NCBI GenBank assembly: GCA_030704615.1
Contig: CM060732.1
Location: 6,758,001 to 6,822,000 of the forward strand
Direction: 5' to 3'
Origin: Takakia lepidozioides
Taxonomy: Eukaryota > Streptophyta > Takakiopsida > Takakiales > Takakiaceae
DNA length: 64,000 bases
Shown here piece after piece: positions 1-12,058 of this stretch (position 1 is the first letter of the stretch; each line of letters begins with the position of its first letter). The translations under genes and the position numbers were made by a program. The notes below the pieces were generated by a model. It was not told where the DNA came from and searched no databases. It saw only the letters and a program-made list of their open reading frames with translations.

Positions 1-3000
1 ATCTTTCTCAGACTCGTCAACAATACCGCCAGACATGTCCAGGTACCACGGGCATCCAACGAGATGCGCGGGATGCCATTGTTTCTGCATCTCGGGTGTG
101 TAGACACAGCTTGGGCCCGCCACGGTCCAAGCCATGAAGAACGGGGGCTCTTGAGCCAGGGCCCCTGTCTGAAGGAGCACGTATTTCATATACCTGCAAG
201 GCAGTCAGCATGCGTGAGCAAAACTTGAGACCAACCTACTGGCAGAGTGCCACCGAAAACATAAAATGCGAATGCGGTGCCGCATTTCCGAGACAAACCT
301 CGTAACCAGGCTTCGCATACAAGGGCAGCTGTGCTTCACCTGTAAACAATTCGCATTGCAGCTTTCCCCGCTCCCTCCTGATGTGTAAACTCCACGCTCC
401 TTCTTGCTGTCTGTAGCTCTCTGGCGAAAAGGTTGTCCTTGTACGCACATCTGAAACGTGTCACGTAGTCTTCCAATGTCTGTGTTCCATCCCATTTGAC
501 GTACAAGCCGAACGAATTTGTGTGCATTACGACTTGCTCCTTTGCATTCGACATTACCTGCCATTCCCAAATGCATTGTCACGTAGCAGTTCAGGGAATT
601 CATGTCAGAAAAGCAAATCTGGGGAAGTACCTTGAATTACCTGGAACCACCAAGTCATACGGTTGAGCCACACATCCACTGCAGGGTCGGAAACTTCCAG
701 TGGAAAAGACCACATTGTCCTTATGCTCTCGGATGCATTCCAGATCGACAGCCACCGTGTCTGCCATTTCCGATCCAATGTCAGTGGCTGGAAGAGAGTG
801 GCTATTGCTAGGAAGGAAATTCAGTGCATTGAAACCTCACCTTCTCTTTCGCCTCCACACATGCCGTTGAGAGGTGATGCAGTTTCTCCAATTGCATGGT
901 CGGCTGCATGGCCCGAGAATAGTGTTTTGCAATCTCGGGGATGAAGTCCTTTCCAAGTGCCGGATCTGCAATTGCCACCAGCTTCACAAGCTTTGACTTG
1001 TATTTGGTTCTGGACTTGACACCGGCTTCCTTCAAGTGCTCAGTCAATGACTGCAACGTTTTGACCTGCCCCTCACTTTCCATGAAGAAGCGTTTGGCAT
1101 GGGCCAAATCCAGCTTGATGTTTGACTGCCAACAAAAACATGCAGAAGCGTTACATTCGATTCATGTGGAAACATTACTGGAAATTGGGGAAGGATGAGC
1201 AGAGGGAAATTGGAGCACGACTTACTTCGTATATCACCTCCACCATTCCATCCATAGTGAGACGATACCATGTCCGGTCTGTTTTTGCAACGGCTTTCTG
1301 AATGAGCTCCGGCTCCAGCATTTCCGCAAACATCTGCGGATCAGTAAGACCAGTTTTCCTCACCCTGTACAGCATATGTGCCATGTGGGTATGCACGTAC
1401 GCATTCTCAGTGACCCTGCAAGGCACACTCTCCAGTTCAGTACACGGAAGCACGGAATCAAACCAGAATGGAAACCGAAATGCGGCACCGCATTTCGAAT
1501 GTGCTAGGGAGGGTATGAGTATCTTACGAGTTGAGGTCCGCCATGGCATTCTTGAGGAGGGAGGAGTCTGCCGCCTTCACCTTGAGGATGACACACTCCA
1601 CCATGTAATGCCAGCCAATGTGCTTGGCATGGTTCTGCTTGATGTACTCCCACCAGGCGAGAAGTCGGTGATTCCCGTCCCACACAAAGAACATTTTTCC
1701 CGACATATGGCCGAAGTCGGGATCACCCTTCAGCGTCGCCTCGAATTCGTGGTTGCGAGTGTGCCAGTGGGTATCCCACGTTGACAATTCATCGGCAGTG
1801 GGTCCACGGGTTTCGCCGTCCTCATTCTCTATGGAAACGTAAAACGCTGCCGATCCCAGACGGTACCCTTCTCGAAATGCGAACTTGAGCTTATCCACAT
1901 CTCCGGGAAGGGCCTGCCTGACGATGGGAAGGGAGACCATGCGACAGAGTGGGATTCGAAGAGTCCGCTGGAATACCCTGCTGCCCAGAACTCTGCCAAT
2001 GCTACTGTGTGTCTCCTCCAACATTTTATCCGCTGCACTTTTGAAATCCTCCGGAGACATGTCTGTAGGTGCCGGTAGTGGCTGAGCAGGTGGAGCATCC
2101 TCAACTGGAGCTGCACTCTGGGGCCTGTGTGCGGGCAATTCTGCCACTGCAGAGGCCTCCTCCGGGCCTGCTAGCTCATCGGTGGTGAGGTCTGCCTGCG
2201 AACGTTCAGCGGCAGCACCCTCCTCCGGTACCAAATCGAGATCAACGGTCGATCCCATTGCCTTCGCTGCAGCAGAGTCGGCCCCAACATCTGCAGGCGG
2301 GAAATCCTCCAGGAACTGAGCTTCAGCTCGTGGAAGCGGTTTTGCGGGAGATTGTTCGGCCGTCGCCCTGATTGCCTTCTGCTTCCTCATCCTTGCAGGT
2401 GAAGGTGTCTGCTGCAATAGAATCTGTCTTCTACCCTGCTGCTTCATTCGCGTTGGGGGGGGTGAATCGGCCTGAGCCGGTTCAGAAGCCAGTAGAGGGA
2501 CGGGCTGCTTCTTCTTCGACTTTGCTGGAGAAGGGCCCGACCCCTGCTGGCGATTCTCCATGATCGAAGAACGCGAGTCGATCTCTGAGACTTTGAACTT
2601 GCCCTTCGAAGACGCGTCTTTGAATCGCAGAGGGCTAGGCCCGGCAGGAGTACCCGCGCTCGGGGATCGGGTGGGTGTACGTGCTGCAGCTAGCTCCTCG
2701 GACTCTTCCTGCGGCTCTTCGGATTCCTGCGATCCCTCCAGCACGTCCACCTTTCCTGTTAGGCATGCAAACATGTTCTGCATTCAAGTCTCCTAGCATT
2801 CAGTCTAAGAATTACAGAAGCAAAATGGGGGGTTCGGTGCTCGATCAGCTGCGCGCAGCCCGATCGCATGGAGCTCTCACTGGTGGCTGGGTTGCCTGAG
2901 TGGCCTGCTGCTCGGAGATGGCAATCTCCTCCTGTAGACGCATCTGCTTCCTCCCCTTCGGCATTGGCCTACGTCCGAAGTATAATTTCCGGAGCTTGCG

Positions 3001-3051
3001 ACGAGGTCTCCTGTCTGGTGCACGAACTCCCCCCCTCTCAGGTTCGAGCAT
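1..3051 (-). CDS. ParB-like domain / methyltransferase gene, copy 1 (element A, 3' end outside window)
   Basis: Multi-exon gene read by comparison with the copy at 35825-40375. Exons on the minus strand: 3051-2881, 2777-1528, 1415-1226, 1125-841, 760-641, 557-340 and 193 to beyond base 1, each with GT..AG borders at the same codon positions as the other copy. Exon 1 is basic (Arg/Lys-rich); exon 2 begins with a long Ser/Pro/Ala-rich, probably disordered stretch and then a ParB/sulfiredoxin-like fold with IPLCRMVSLP followed by FFVWDGNHRLLAW, the G-x-H-R signature of ParB-type domains. Later exons are helical, and exon 7 starts the segment that leads to the methyltransferase domain, which lies off the window. 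No frameshift was seen, so this is the best preserved ParB-like half here. ATG at 3051 was chosen because the exon 1 donor (CCACCA|GTGAGAG) is conserved between copies. The gene is divergent from the transposase at 5266. Domain calls rest on motifs only. Confidence 0.65.
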
Positions 3052-3394
3052 AAGAAGAACAGAGAGAGGGAAAAGGGGCAAAGAGTGCAGATGGAAAGGG
3101 CGCGAGAGGGGTGACTGAGGAGACACGACAAAAGTAGATGAAACGGCGGTGATGCACCACTTGGGTTCGAAAGGTTGGACGAAAGTGTCTCCTCGTGGAG
3201 TTTGCGTCATTACGAAATTCGAATCGTTGAGGGTACGCCCGCCGTCCGAAAATCAAACATCATTATCCAACGGTCAGGCCGCGCCGCCTCATGCCCCTTC
3301 AGTCAGATAGAGTGCCGACATGTGCAGCAATTCCGTTGCTCCACGTGTTCACATTTCAAGGCATTTCCGTCCCAGCGTCTGATGAGTTGGAGCG
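3052..3394. promoter_or_regulatory. start-proximal part of the divergent intergenic region
   Basis: This stretch lies between the first exon of the ParB-methyltransferase gene and the palindrome array. It should hold the 5' leader and core promoter of the minus-strand gene. I see no clear TATA box, no repeat and no credible coding sequence. Confidence 0.35.
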
Positions 3395-5056
3395 AGAATG
3401 CGAATGCGGCGCCGCATTTCCGTTAAGTACCATCACGAAGCTACACATCCGTACTTGTTGGAAGAAAATGCGGCACCGCATTTCCGTTCCACCTTCACAT
3501 ACCTTAGTTGTTGAACGGAAATACGGTGCCGCATTTCCGTCCCACAGCTCCATGTATGAGATTCAGAAGGGAAATGCGGCGCCGCATTTCCGTTCCCACT
3601 TCACATACGTTAGTTGATGAATGGAAATGCCGTGCCACATTTCCGTTCGGGAAAGTATAGAGGTCTCACCTGGACAGAAATGCGGTGTCGCATTTCCGGT
3701 CTGGAAAGGTTGAAGGTCTCACATGGATGGAAATGCGGCAACACATTTCCGTAGCACAGCTCCAGGCCGAATATACAAAACGGAAATGCGGCGCCGCATT
3801 TCCGTTCGAGAATGTCGGAAGGTGCGACTCGAACGGAAATGCGGTGCCGCATTTCTGTACCCGTTGCGCACGATTTTCAGTCAGAATGGAAATGCGGTAC
3901 CGCATTTCCGTTCTGTAGAGTATTAACGTCTGACGCTGGCGGAAATGCCTTCCCGCATTTTCGTTCCACAGCTCCATGCCTCACATACAAAACGGAAATG
4001 CGGTGCCGCATTTCCGTTTTGGAATGTCGGATGGTGGGACTCCGACGGAAATGCGGTACCGCATTTCAATTCCGATGTTTCAGGATATTTCATCAGAACG
4101 GAAATGCGGTGCCGCATTTCCCTTTTAAATCTAATACATTCCGTTCTGGAATGTTGGGAGGTGCGACTCGGATGGAAATGCGCTGCCGCATTTCAGTTCC
4201 GATGGTTCACGATTTTCAGTCAGAACGGAAATGCGGTGCCGCATTTCCGTTCTGGAATGATGGTGGTGCGACTCGGATGGAAATACGTTGCCGCATTTCA
4301 GTTCCGATGGTTCACGATTTTCAGTCAGAACGGAAATGCGGTGCCGCATTTCCGTTCTGGAATGATGGTAGGTGCGACTCGGATGGAAATACGGTGCCGC
4401 ATTTCAGTTCAGATAGTTCACGATTTTCAGTCAGAACGGAAATGCGGTGCCGCATTTCCGTTCTGGATAGTGTGAATGTCTCAACCGGTCGGAATTGCGC
4501 TGTATGAAGCTGTCGGAATCTTACTCGGCTCCAGGCATCAGATACAAAATGGAAATGCGGCGCCGCATTTCCTTTATGGAATGTCGAAAAGTGCGACTTT
4601 GACGGAAATGCGGTGCCGCATTTCTGTTCCCGTTGTTCATAATTCTCAATCAGAACGGAAATGCGGTACCGCATTTCCGTTCCACCTTCACATACCGTGC
4701 TTGTTGAATGACGGAAATGTGCTGCAGCATTTCTATCCCTCAGCTCCATGCATCAGATACAAAATGGAAATGCGGCGCCGCATTCCCGTTCTGGAATGTC
4801 GAAAAGTGCGACTCGGACGGAAATGCGGTGCCGCATTTCTGTTCCCGTTGTTCATAAATCTCAATCAGAACGGAAATGCGGTACAGCATTTCCGTTCCAC
4901 CTTCACATACCGTGCTTGCTGGATGGAAATGCGTTACCGCATTTCCGTTCTGGAGAGTATAAAGGTTTCCCCCGGACGGAAACTCGGTGCCGCATTTCCG
5001 TCGCTCTGTTGCATGACCAAGATGCAATACGGAAATGCGGCGCCGTATTTCCGTCC
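3395..5056. repeat. array of about 30 GGYRCC-centred palindromes with 53-bp period
   Basis: Palindromes of the form AAATGCGGYRCCGCATTT, often extended by GGA/TCC, have centres at about 3410, 3474, 3527, 3580, 3633, 3686, 3739, 3792, 3845, 3898, 3951, 4004, 4057, 4110, 4184, 4237, 4289, 4342, 4395, 4448, 4561, 4614, 4667, 4723, 4776, 4829, 4882, 4935, 4989 and 5041. A decayed one sits near 4501. Most intervals are exactly 53 bp and one is 74. Of the 30 cores, 21 match GGYRCC. Spacers are not unique: a few spacer types recur, so the array grew at least partly by duplication of two-unit blocks. It fills the divergent region between the ParB-methyltransferase gene and the transposase. Confidence 0.9.
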
Positions 5057-5265
5057 ACCAGCAATCGACAGAATCACTCGTGACGGGAAATCTGGAACCT
5101 CAATGGGTTGCATTGTTCCGAAACAACACAATTGCGGCCAGTCTTGATGAGCACAACTTGGTTGTCTGACCGTTTTAACCAGCAGTCCTGGCACTTGTCA
5201 GTGCGAACGTTCCTGTCTGCACCGAGAATACTGCTGGATCCACCCTCAGGAGAAACTGTCAGGAG
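5057..5265 (+). promoter_or_regulatory. leader region of transposase A
   Basis: Short segment between the last palindrome and the first ATG of the transposase. It is conserved in inverted orientation at 18821-19020 and again at 49555-49745, which marks it as part of the element. No core promoter motif is evident. Confidence 0.35.
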
Positions 5266-8200
5266 ATGTTATTTCGTCGCCGAATCGGCCATCATTGTCC
5301 TACTCACTGGCTATGGAATCAAACCTCCCACCTTCATGCATGTAGCTTGAAACAATACTTTCCACTTCAATGTGCGACTTCCAATCGTCGATGGACTCCG
5401 CAGATCCACTTAGATGGTGCCTGTGAGCCTTGGTCTGTCGCTATACTGAACCTCGCACTTGCCAACTCCGTGCGGTGTTCGATGGCTCCGAATTCCTACG
5501 CTATAGTTTGCTGTCCTCCGCAACTTGGGAGAGCCTGGATCCCAAACGAGGGAGGACTTTGCAGAGTGACTGAAACTTACCTTTGTTCCAAATTCAAGCT
5601 CAAACCGGGCACAGTTTATTTGGAAGAAGAAAGGAAGGATGTTCCTGGACAGGTTGACGAGACCATTGTCGTGCTAGGTAACGACGGAGGTTGCGGAATC
5701 GAATGGCACGTTCCCCCGTCAGACACCATCCTGTACCGAGCTGTGGGAATGCCCATTCCCTTTCCGAATCAGTCGCTGCCCACACCATCCACAAAGGAGT
5801 CCGGAAACCGAGAGGCGGCCACTGCCAACAGAGAGGTATGCAACGATAATCATTCCCGACCTGGACCGTCAAGACCCTCCATAGCTTCTCGTGTGGACGT
5901 ATTCGACATTTCCGACGAGGAAGATGATTGCATTGAGGTACCCATGTCCTCCACACGGTCGTTCAAATCCGGCATGGACGTCTCTGTAGGTGCTACGCAT
6001 GTGCCCTCGAGCATAACTCCAACCCGGTCCATTGTGCAGCTCCTACGACAACATCACCTCGATGGTTCTCGCTCCGAGCTGGCTGCTCTCGACTATGCCA
6101 AATTCCCAGTCAGAAAGGTAACTTTTCTGCCTCCCGAAGTCGATGGCAATGTCATCTTGAGTTTCCACCTGTTTCTTCGTCAAAGAAAGCCTCCGGGATG
6201 TTAACAGACATGGATCGAAAGCATGACGGACACCCCTGGTGTGTGACGAAGACCAGTAGCACGAAAATTGCTGATGGTGTTCGTGTACGATATGTCCTCT
6301 GTGCGGGGAAGCTGAGGTGCCTCAATCCCACCTGCTTCCACTTTCTCTCCAAAGGAGGGCGGAGAAACGAGACGGATTGGACTGGCACAACGCATCATCC
6401 ATTCATTGTCTCCAGCCAAGCTCCTGCGGGTTCTTTCAAGTGTGCACATTGCAAAGAACCACCGACGTGCATGTCCATGTGCAGAGCCAAGCAATATTAC
6501 GTAATCCATTTGCTCCCGGACTTGACTAGAGCTTGCATACACGTTGGGGTCCACTGCCACCCCTTGGCGAGAGGCAACATGCGTGAGGCTGTGCAGGAAG
6601 CACACGACATCATAAAAGAGGAGGTGAAATTGAGCCCCGGAGCCAGACCAAAGCAGATTCAGCTGAAGGCAGCCCACAAGATTGCTCTTGGCAAAATCAT
6701 GTCTGAAGATGGTTCCGACCGAGAGCCCTTGACCGAAGACGAGATGCGTGACCTCTTGGAGTCCGTCTCGCACGTTTGTAGTCCGAATGTGCGGAATCAC
6801 ATCGTATCTTGCAAGCAGGAGTTCGGCAGGGGGTCGGACATGTACTCAATCCTGGAGGTGAAACGAATGACTGGATATGACTACATCCAAGGTAGCAGGT
6901 TTCCAGGGCAAGGCAGCGAATCCGATCGTTGTTACATTTTCAAAATGTCGACGTGTGGGCCTGGGAGTGGAGTCGACTTGGTCACTCGCATGACAACTGG
7001 AAACTTGTCGAATGCTTGGGTGATGTTTGATCACATCAAGCGAATTACAAACCATCAGTGGGTGACTATGGGTGCGCATGTTTATGACTATCACTCCAAG
7101 AGGCTCATGACGATTGCAATCTGCGAGATGAAAGGGGAGGACACACAGTCCGAGATGCATCTGTGGGAGGGCATAAACGAGCAGATGGCAAGGGCGGGAT
7201 TGCCAGAGCCCAATTTCAGGGGATTCATGGCAGACAACGCTCAGGCCAACTGGGCAGCGGTGCGGCGTGTGTACGGTGAGGACCCCAATGTTCCAATGGA
7301 GGGGAAAGAGAGATCCTGTGGATTCCATTGGATGCAGAGTCTATCCCACTACACTACCAAATTTGTTGCTAGCTCATTCCAGGCTGAACACCGTGTCCTT
7401 TGTACGGCGTGGAAGGATGCACCCACATTTGATGACGCGGAGGTTAAGTTTGCTATCATCGAGGCTTGGTGGAACACGTCAGGTGCAGTGGAGACAACCA
7501 ATCTGGGAGCATTGCACAGCTGGTTGGGGTGGTGGCATTTTCGGTATCGACAGTTCGGACAGTACATGCGGGAGGTAGGCTGCTGTCAATTTCGTTCATT
7601 TGTCTTTCTGTTACGGACATTTCGATTGGTCCCTCACCGTTGTTTGTGTCCTTCTAGGAGCGGTGCTTGGATTCCGACACGGACATGCCGAACACGAATA
7701 TGGCAGAATCGGTCCACTCCTCCTGGCGAGCGTCTTCTGCCGCACATCTGGTGGACGTAGTGACGGCCACAACGGAGGACATCGACAGAGCAATCATGCA
7801 GCAAGCCACGTACTACAAGTTCCTGAGCGGCAAACAATGGGGCTTTGGGCCGGACAGGGAGGAATTGTTGGTACGAACAGCTTCGAGGTCCAAGAATCCA
7901 GTGAAATGGGCGACAGCATTGCGAGAGAAGATCAAAGGGACGCCTCTGCACCGCAGAGGTGAACACCTAGAGGGGGACGTCCGGACTCGCCCTGTCAGGC
8001 GGAGGATTGAAGAGGAACCCGGGTGCGAAGAGGATTCCTGGAGATCCGACAGGAACATTCGGACAGCACCTCGAGGTCCCGTCATGTTGCCGCACAATGT
8101 GTCTTCCAGCAGTGGAAGCCCAAGAAATTCCAGATCGCCGTCGCCTTCAACCGGGGATTTCGTGCAACAAATTCCCACCGCTCCCTTGCCCCACATTCCG

Positions 8201-9088
8201 CCCGCTGTTATGCAGTATGGCCAAGCCATTGTGGAGACGACTGTGTCTGCCTCACAGTGGAGAATTGCTCGCACAAAGCCGTCGTTTCGAGGAAGGTGTT
8301 CCGCAATTCGTGTGGATACACGGCAACGTTGTTTAGAGATGATAAGGAGGAATCCAGATGGGGCTGTCCCTGCTCCTACTTTTACAGGAAGATTTGTCCA
8401 TGCAAAGTTTGCGGAGGCGACAACCACCCAGTTCTGGTTCTGCAGGCACGACATTATGACTTGCGTGTATGGAAAGCCCAAGTACGGCATACAGACAATG
8501 CCAGAGGCTCCCCCGGTGTGGCCGGTGGAACCAGGCTGCGATCTGAGTCAGGTTGAGGCCGACGCCCTTACCGCCGCAGGATTTCGGATGGTGCAGCGCA
8601 CTGACGTGCCCAGACAACCATTTCCGCTTCCACAGCCTCCACCACCGACCCCTGTGAGAGCAAGAACAATGGGACACGACAGCTCTAAGCATCCTACACA
8701 CCGTTGGGGGAAACCGAAGAGGCGGCGACCTCCCTCAAAAGTGAACGAGACAAGGATGGGGAATGCACTTCGGATGAACTGTACAATCCAGAGCTCGACA
8801 GAAGTGCCCCCACCAGGATTCGGGCGTGTGTATCAGATGGCCACGGCGGGCTCAGCTGTTCGCAATGAGGTGTACACCATCACCATTTCAGAATTACCCA
8901 CCTGCAATTGCACCGACTTCCAGATCATGGCGAACAAGGGGGCATCATACTGCCCTTGCAAGCATTTGTACTACGTGTACCTAAAGAGACTCCGTTGTAA
9001 TTCCACAACTCATCACTTCATACATGCACCAGGGTTGAGCCCCCAGGAGGTTCACACTCTTCTGAATATGGATCCAGGGGACCAGTGA
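5266..9088 (+). pseudogene. MULE-type transposase with SWIM zinc finger, element A (one frameshift)
   Basis: Two exons, 5266-7574 and 7658-9088 (donor GGAG|GTAGGC, acceptor TTCTAG|GAGCGG). The product should cut and rejoin element ends in the nucleus. The N-terminal part has a Cys/His-rich region (C-x4-C, C-x2-C and H-x-H pairs). Then come the catalytic Asp in WVMFDHIKRITN, the second Asp in GFMADNAQANW followed by a Cys/His pair (SCGFHWMQ), and, after the intron, the Glu in TTNMAESVHSSW, the usual MULE order D-D-E. The C-terminus has a SWIM finger, CNC-x15-CKH. Compared with copy B, one C is missing near 6158 (GTCATCTT-GAG), which shifts the frame to a stop at about 6202; exon 2 is fully open. 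The ATG at 5266 opens the frame, but ATG at 5482 (MAPNSYAIV) aligns better with copy C and may be the true start. Confidence 0.82.
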
Positions 9089-9933
9089 GCTTGGCTTGCG
9101 GTCCACATACAATGGTACGCCCATCGGATAGTAGAACTGTACTGCTGCCAGTACCTCAGACTCTGGCCACACAAAGGTCCGACATATGTCTTGCCTACCA
9201 GTAACCTGTTTTGATCGAACTAAGATATTACTATATCGTTCACTTGTTTCCACGTGCATGTATTTTTGTATGTTGGAGGGTTCATGTTTTTCTGCTTTCC
9301 GAAAACTTGCTCTCCTCATTCGACCTCCGACAAGGAAATGCGGCGCCGAATTTCCAAGTATCGTCGTAGGTACCCCCAGAGGCGGCCTTCGCCAACACCA
9401 AACCGCTCCGAAATTTCGCACGTGCGAACCCTAATGCGGCACCCTATTTCCCAGTTCAGTTGCAAACCTTTCCCGCCGAATACCCGAAGAAGACAGAATT
9501 GTGAAGTACTGCAGACTGTATTGGTGCAGACTCCATTGGTTCAATCGCGGCAAAAGGGTCAGCTTCATTCCAATGTTAAGGCATGTAAAACCGCGGAATA
9601 CTCTATACAGGCCAGTATGCGACGTCCTTTTGCAGTGGTATACTGGATTTCCCGTTGCACGGTCACTTATTTCCATGAGCGGATCTATAAAACCATGAGC
9701 GGACTTGTTACTGACGACATATCTTCGCCGCATTACATGATCTGGAACGTCCAAAAACGGCAAGGTCAAATAAAAAACTATTATTTTAATACTTGTTTAA
9801 TCTGCCGCATTTCCAAATTTGGAGGAGTCCGCTCATGAAATCCGCGTATCTTAGACTTCGGCTCACCGCTCATGCGGCTCATGCGGCTCATGGCTCATGG
9901 CTCATGGTTTCTGCTCATGAAATAGTAAACCTC
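9089..9933 (+). other. 3' flank and right terminus of element A
   Basis: No credible gene. The region holds two degenerate palindromes (near 9345 and 9435). Its last 115 bases are crowded with GCTCATG repeats, and it ends in CTCATGAAATAGTAAACCTC at 9933, the same terminus as at 22105 and 41679. The next nine bases, ACTGTGTTG, would be the target duplication; the partner lies left of the window. The segment 9100-9840 is repeated in inverted orientation at 12361-13100. Confidence 0.7.
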
Positions 9934-11690
9934 ACTGTGTTGAAATGTCTGTTTTCCTGAACATCAGTTGAATGTTGCTGTTGTGGCGGTTTTGGGTATG
10001 CAGAAAAATGTAAAGTCCAAGCAGGCAGAAACAGATGCAAAGGGCTCTGGAGAAGGGGACGACTCCACAAAGAGTTAACAGCGAAGACACCGACGAGCCT
10101 GAATTGCACTACCTTGACAAGGTGAAAGAACTTATGTCATATCAAAAGGTAAATTCCCAGGAGGTTATTAGGGACATGATCGTCTCTGGAGGACGTCTTG
10201 AAATCCCTCTCTGCCGGATGATCTCCATGCCTGTTGTTTGTCCTCCACTTTCGCATGACATTACCAAGTTGGAAACAGATTTCGTGCACGGGTATAGAAT
10301 GGGTGCACAAGTTTTTTACGTCTCACTGAAGGATACTAATGGTCACAGCACAAAAGTGAGCCTAGAGATTACGGACAACTGGGATGATTGCTAGAAGGAT
10401 GTGAATGACAAGTTCGAGGACTCTTTGCTGCTTGGACATGACACCCAGCAGTTCTGCAACCACATGTTCTATGTCTGGGACGGGAACCATCGCTTGCTAG
10501 CTTGGATGGGGTACATTGCGAAACACCATTCAAAAGACAAGGACAAGCATTGTGCTGTGGAGGCATGGTTCTGGATCCTGGGAACGACATCGCCAGACTT
10601 CTGACAGCTATGCATGACGTAAACAAGTAGGACTTCCTCAAAAACCCATTGCCTTTCAAATTGCATATTGTGCGCATTTCAAGTCCAAATGTTAAATATT
10701 TCTTACCTATGCAATGTGTATTCCCTGTTTGCAGATCGACAGAGAAATCGCATGTTACTACGAGCTTGGTCCACACACTATTCTGCATTCAGAGAATTGG
10801 TTTGATGAAGCTTGATGAGTTCCGCACAGTGCTACATCCTGATGTCATCAAGAAGTGCGGAACAGGAAGATCTGCATGGACCTGGTACTCGTTGACCCGA
10901 GATGCATTTTTGGAGTACATGTATGCGGTATGGCCCAAACCACTTCTTCCTATGTTATTACATACAAATTTGCAATTGTATGTCTGCTAATCCAATCGTT
11001 GATACTTGCAGCAAGAACTGGCAGAGGCGGCCGAGAGGGAGGAATCTGAGTACTACCGCACTACAGCAGAAGAGCTGAGGACTGCTAAAGGAGTTGGAGA
11101 AGCCATAAAGAAGGAGTACGAGATAAGGAAAACGAAGCTGATGTCGGCCTTCCTGAAGCAATTGAGAATAGTGGATCCCGGACTTGGGGAGGAGTTCCTT
11201 CTCCAAATCAAATCCCACTACGACAAGCATGTACATCCAGAGATGCAACAAGAGAAATTGCACAGGCTGGCTCTCTCTATGGTTGACAACCAGACAAAAG
11301 TGGGATGGCTTGAGATTTGGAACTCGGATCAGACGGTGAAGGATCTGAATTAGTTCCCAAAAAGCACAATCCAGCCTGGCACCAAGGTCGAGGGAATAAG
11401 TGATATTGTTTGTGATCAGTGGCTTCACAAGGCCACATTTTTGAGTCAGGTATTTGTGGATTCAAGTACCTGTTGTATATGAAATATCCTATAGCTTTGT
11501 CATGCGCAATTCTGATACATGTTCCCATTGCAGCTGGAGAAACGCGCTGTTCTTGTCCTGGAGCAGAATTTGAAGGACTTGAATATGTCGATGGTCTCAC
11601 CACCACAGATGACCTTGGAGGCGTACATTAGAAAGTGGAAAGGTCTCATGTGGCGGTACTGTTTCTTCCGAGAGTTCTGCACTATTCTCA
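9934..11690 (+). pseudogene. divergent ParB-like gene relic
   Basis: A decayed homologue of the gene at 1-3051, recognisable exon by exon. 10035-10600 has IPLCRMISMPVV, then a stop at about 10392, then FYVWDGNHRLLAW. 10740-10926 matches the third exon (RSAWTWYSLTRDAFLEYMYA). 11012-11300 matches the fourth (RIVDPGLGEEF, HPEMQQEKLHRL). 11300-11450 matches the fifth with a stop near 11351. 11534-11685 matches the sixth and ends abruptly after RYCFFREF. Roughly half the residues differ from copies 1 and 2, so this is a separate, older subfamily. The methyltransferase part is absent. It lies immediately outside the terminus of element A and appears to be the DNA into which A or B inserted. Confidence 0.7.
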
Positions 11691-11933
11691 CCAAGAAGCT
11701 GGAACCTCGATTGGCCTCTCAACAAGTTCATGACTGTCAGGGTGTCGGTAGGTGAAGACAATGGATGCAGCCCATTCGCCTTTGGTGTAGTGGACAACGG
11801 TGTCATGTCCTCTGATATATGCACCATCGTAAATCGAGATCTTTGCTGTGGAGACTCTATGTCCATAGGACTCATCCTTGTAGCTTATGAGAATGTCCCC
11901 ATACACTGTTTGCGATGGAATCCTCTCTGGCAT
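11688..11933 (-). pseudogene. ORF3-like fragment (C-terminal half)
   Basis: The frame encodes YGDILISYKDE ... TYRHPDSHELVERPIEVPASW and stops. It aligns with the C-terminal half of ORF3 at 28987-29538 (SGDILFSYEDE ... KYRHPVTQEVLERPVRVPSSW). The N-terminal half is not recognisable upstream. Its 3' end abuts the broken ParB-like relic, convergent with it. Function unknown; its repeated presence next to ParB-like genes supports ORF3 as a regular gene of this transposon family. Confidence 0.6.
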
Positions 11934-12058
11934 CTACGTACACCCGATGCAATCCTCGTAGGCCCACTGGCAACACCTCCAATGATGTAGGAAGGCCGTG
12001 CGGCTTTTGGGGATGTTCCATGCTGCGGAAACTGTAGATCAACGACCTACAAAGAATA

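Noticed and set aside
1-3051. Bacterial plasmid partition locus (contamination)
   Set aside because: The ParB-like gene has seven or more exons with conserved GT..AG introns and lies in a eukaryotic transposon; there is no ParA gene.
3812-4507. Long open frames through the palindrome arrays (MRCRISVP-type peptides, both strands)
   Set aside because: The frames arise because the repeat period and composition lack stops; the same peptides appear on both strands and in several frames, so they are repeat artefacts.
3395-5056. CRISPR array
   Set aside because: Regular repeats with spacers of about 30 bases look CRISPR-like, but the repeats are perfect palindromes with variable cores, the spacers recur, there are no cas genes, and the context is a spliced eukaryotic transposon.
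9431-9769. 112-codon frame near the right end of element A, repeated at 12431-12736
   Set aside because: It is open only because the two copies are duplicates; it overlaps degenerate palindromes and terminal sequence and has no counterpart in element C.
11688-11933. Intact small gene
   Set aside because: Only the C-terminal half of ORF3 is present, with no upstream exon or start in the right context.
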